Origin: Flavihumibacter rivuli
Lineage (GTDB): Bacteria > Bacteroidota > Bacteroidia > Chitinophagales > Chitinophagaceae
Assembly: GCF_018595685.2 (NCBI RefSeq)
Contig: NZ_CP092334.1
Span: forward strand, 3,438,001 to 3,502,000
Length of the DNA: 64,000 nt
Direction of reading: 5' to 3'
Shown: in pieces, positions 62,311 to 64,000 of the stretch
Layout of the letters: each line of letters starts with the position of its first letter
How positions within the stretch are numbered: the first letter of the stretch is position 1
Made by a program: the position numbers and the translations under genes
The notes under the pieces: generated by a model
Told to the model about the DNA's origin: nothing
Seen by the model: the letters and a program-made list of their open reading frames with translations, nothing else
Database searches by the model: none

Positions 62311-63664
62311 CAGCGGGCGCGGCCGAAAGGGACCCCGATGTATAAAAGGCGAAATATTTATGCATCTAACTGGTAATCTCATCTTCCAACTACCCGTTGG
62401 TCATAAGACACAACGGGGGCGAAGGGGGTGAATCTTTTCACCCCATAGTGGTATTCTTCAAGAGACCCGATGAATATCTATCCTACTGTTCATCAGGGTC
62501 CCCTGCGGGAGACCCTGATGGGGAGAGAGGGTATTAGCGTCGTTCATTGTAGCGATGCAACTATATTCTGCGCCGCTGTTGTGTGTTATCACCAACAGCT
62601 CCTATACGTATACAGTCATCAATGTTAGCTGATAATGTGAAATATCTAACCTCATCAGGGTCTCCCGCAGGGGACCCTGATGTATAAAAGGCGAAATATT
62701 TATGCATCTAACTGGTAATCTCATCTTCCAACTACCCGTTGGTCATAAGACACAACGGGGGCGAAGGGGGGTGAATCTTTTCACCCCATAGTGGTATTCT
62801 TCAAGAGACCCGATGAATATCTATCCTACTGTTCATCAGGGTCCCCTGCGGGAGACCCTGATGGGGAGAGAGGGTATTAGCGTCGTTCATTGTAGCGATG
62901 CAACTATATTCTGCGCCGCTGTTGTGTGTTATCACCAACAGCTCCTATACGTATACAGTCATCAATGTTAGCTGATAATGTGAAATATCTAACCTCATCA
63001 GGGTCTCCCGCAGGGGACCCCGATGTATAAAAGGCGAAATATTTATGCATCTAACTGGTAATCTCATCTTCCAACTACCCGTTGGTCATAAGACACAACG
63101 GGGGCGAAGGGGGGTGAATCTTTTCACCCCATAGTGGTATTCTTCAAGAGACCCGATGAATATCTATCCTACTGTTCATCAGGGTCCCCTGCGGGAGACC
63201 CTGATGGGGAGAGAGGGTATTAGCGTCGTTCATTGTAGCGATGCAACTATATTCTGCGCCGCTGTTGTGTGTTATCACCAACAGCTCCTATACATGTATA
63301 CAGTCATCAATGTTAGCTGATAATGTGAAATATCTAACCTCATCAGGGTCTCCCGCAGGGGACCCTGATGTATAAAAGGCGAAATATTTATGCATCTAAC
63401 TGGTAATCTCATCTTCCAACTACCCGTTGGTCATAAGACACAACGGGGGCGAAGGGGGTGAATCTTTTCACCCCATAGTGGTATTCTTCAAGAGACCCGA
63501 TGAATTTTCAACCTACTATTCATCAGGGTCCCCTGCGGGAGACCCTGCTGAGGTGAAAAATATCTATCCTACTGTTCATCAGGGTCCCCTTCGGGAGACC
63601 CTGCTGAGGTGAAACGGTGTACCTATATATTTTACCCCATCGGGGTCTGCAGGGGACCCTGATG
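62311..63664. repeat. Tandem array of about 343-bp units, each with multiple hairpins
   Basis: The unit repeats with periods of 343, 343 and 344 bases (hairpin starts 62491, 62834, 63177, 63521). Each unit has one hairpin in orientation A (arms CATCAGGGTC and GACCCTGATG, middle CCCTGCGGGA) and one in the exact reverse complement, orientation B (62653, 62996, 63341; middle TCCCGCAGGG). It also has three further inverted repeats: CCCGTTG/CAACGGG (62393-62417 in unit one), GGGGTGAA/TTCACCCC (62425-62444) and GCTGTTG/CAACAGC (62575-62599). A degenerate B copy opens the array (62311-62340), and shorter A-like and B-like copies end it (63577-63606, 63638-63664). Units are nearly identical; the differences seen include G-run length and a two-base insertion. 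No protein-like frame runs through it. It lies upstream of the helicase gene and downstream of a LytTR gene. Confidence 0.92.
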
Positions 63665-63714
63665 AGGTGAAAAGATGGTAACTTACTGAAGATGGAAATT
63701 TGGAAAATCAACCC

Positions 63715-63780
63715 ATCGAGGTATCCCTGGGGATACCTTCGATAGATCAATGCATCAGAACCTTAACCTTCATTGATGCA
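63715..63780. terminator. Two hairpins just past the LytTR gene
   Basis: ATCGAGGTATCC and GGATACCTTCGAT form a near-perfect stem at 63715-63743, and TGCATCA and TGATGCA pair at 63750-63780. Both lie right after the stop codon (63785) of the minus-strand LytTR gene, so at least one may end its transcript, though no long T run follows. Confidence 0.5.
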
Positions 63781-63784
63781 TAAA

Positions 63785-64000
63785 TTATAGATCGAGCCAA
63801 CATTTGAATTCCGTGATCCGGTCCTTGCTGACCACGATGCTGCCTTCTGCCGCCGGTGGATTCAACTGGATGCTGATATTCCTGCCGGCATATACTTCTG
63901 TCTTATCAATGGCTGCATGACTGATCAGGTAGTTCCTGTTCACCCGGATAAAATCAGCCGGGTTCAGCACAGCGCTCAGGTGATCGAGGCTTTCCGTATA
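63785..64000 (-). CDS. LytTR-domain regulator, C-terminal end (partial)
   Basis: The frame is open from the window edge to the stop TAA at 63785-63787, giving 71 residues. They are the second half of a LytTR DNA-binding domain: 'YTESLDHLSAVLNPADFIRV', then 'NRNYLISHAAIDKTEV' and the last strands ending 'EFKCWLDL'. The N-terminal part, probably a receiver domain, lies beyond the window. It would be the fourth LytTR regulator in 64 kb. The last residues lack the usual R-R-x-x-L end and read 'VSKDRITEF' instead. Confidence 0.88.
   Translation of the reverse strand, partial: YTESLDHLSAVLNPADFIRVNRNYLISHAAIDKTEVYAGRNISIQLNPPAAEGSIVVSKDRITEFKCWLDL

Noticed and set aside
62311..63664. Possible CRISPR array
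   Set aside because: The repeats recur with 150-180 bases between hairpins, the intervening sequence is itself repeated, and no cas gene is present.

Overview
The window comes from a member of the Bacteroidota, most likely the family Chitinophagaceae or close kin. The sequence evidence is: a cell-surface protein with a type IX secretion (T9SS) C-terminal sorting domain, three LytS-type kinase/LytTR regulator pairs plus part of a further LytTR protein, a Reg_prop/Y_Y_Y one-component-like sensor kinase, TonB-receptor and CarboxypepD_reg domains, and several upstream regions that fit the Bacteroidota sigma-A pattern (TTG, about 17-24 bases, TAnnTTTG). No rRNA, tRNA, CRISPR array, prophage or intact insertion sequence was seen. 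Most of the window reads as ordinary chromosome with short operons.

Layout, 0-17 kb: two AraC-type DNA-binding proteins (the first cut by the window edge); a 156-bp tandem repeat; a LysR regulator divergent from dabB-dabA, a two-subunit inorganic-carbon uptake system; a PfkB sugar kinase; an isochorismatase-like hydrolase with a Crp/Fnr regulator; an orphan SdhC-like membrane protein; a nucleotide cyclase fused to a YHS metal domain; an HMA-like protein; a vanadium-haloperoxidase-like lipoprotein divergent from a Reg_prop sensor kinase and its LytTR regulator; and a 470-residue protein of unknown function. 17-29 kb: a molybdenum oxidoreductase pair (IorA/IorB type), a LytS/LytTR operon with two small genes behind it, an alpha/beta hydrolase, a secreted protein, a second closely related LytS/LytTR pair on the other strand, an acyltransferase and a DinB-like protein.

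29-49 kb: a 1410-residue T9SS cargo built from two blocks of seven FG-GAP calcium motifs around IPT domains; an ArsR repressor with a conspicuous inverted-repeat operator controlling a SRPBCC-VOC fusion; a nitrilase-family amidase and a LOG-family protein in an operon; a chromate transporter; a secreted RidA-like protein without the usual arginine; a secreted YncE-propeller/phosphoesterase overlapping a TonB receptor gene; an alpha-glucan-phosphorylase-like protein in which the PLP lysine is replaced by threonine; and a Gfo/Idh/MocA oxidoreductase. 49-64 kb: a lone CarboxypepD_reg protein with a TlpA thioredoxin, the methionine genes metY-metX, an alpha-2-macroglobulin lipoprotein divergent from penicillin-binding protein 1C, a DbpA-like RNA helicase, a 1.35-kb tandem array of hairpins, and the end of another LytTR regulator.

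The most unusual material is non-coding. A 30-bp hairpin (arms CATCAGGGTC and GACCCTGATG, in two orientations) occurs about fourteen times at three loci. At 62.3-63.7 kb it is built into a roughly 343-bp unit repeated three to four times, each unit carrying at least five potential stem-loops. It looks like a REPIN/MITE-like element or a structured RNA array; no matching transposase gene is present in the window.
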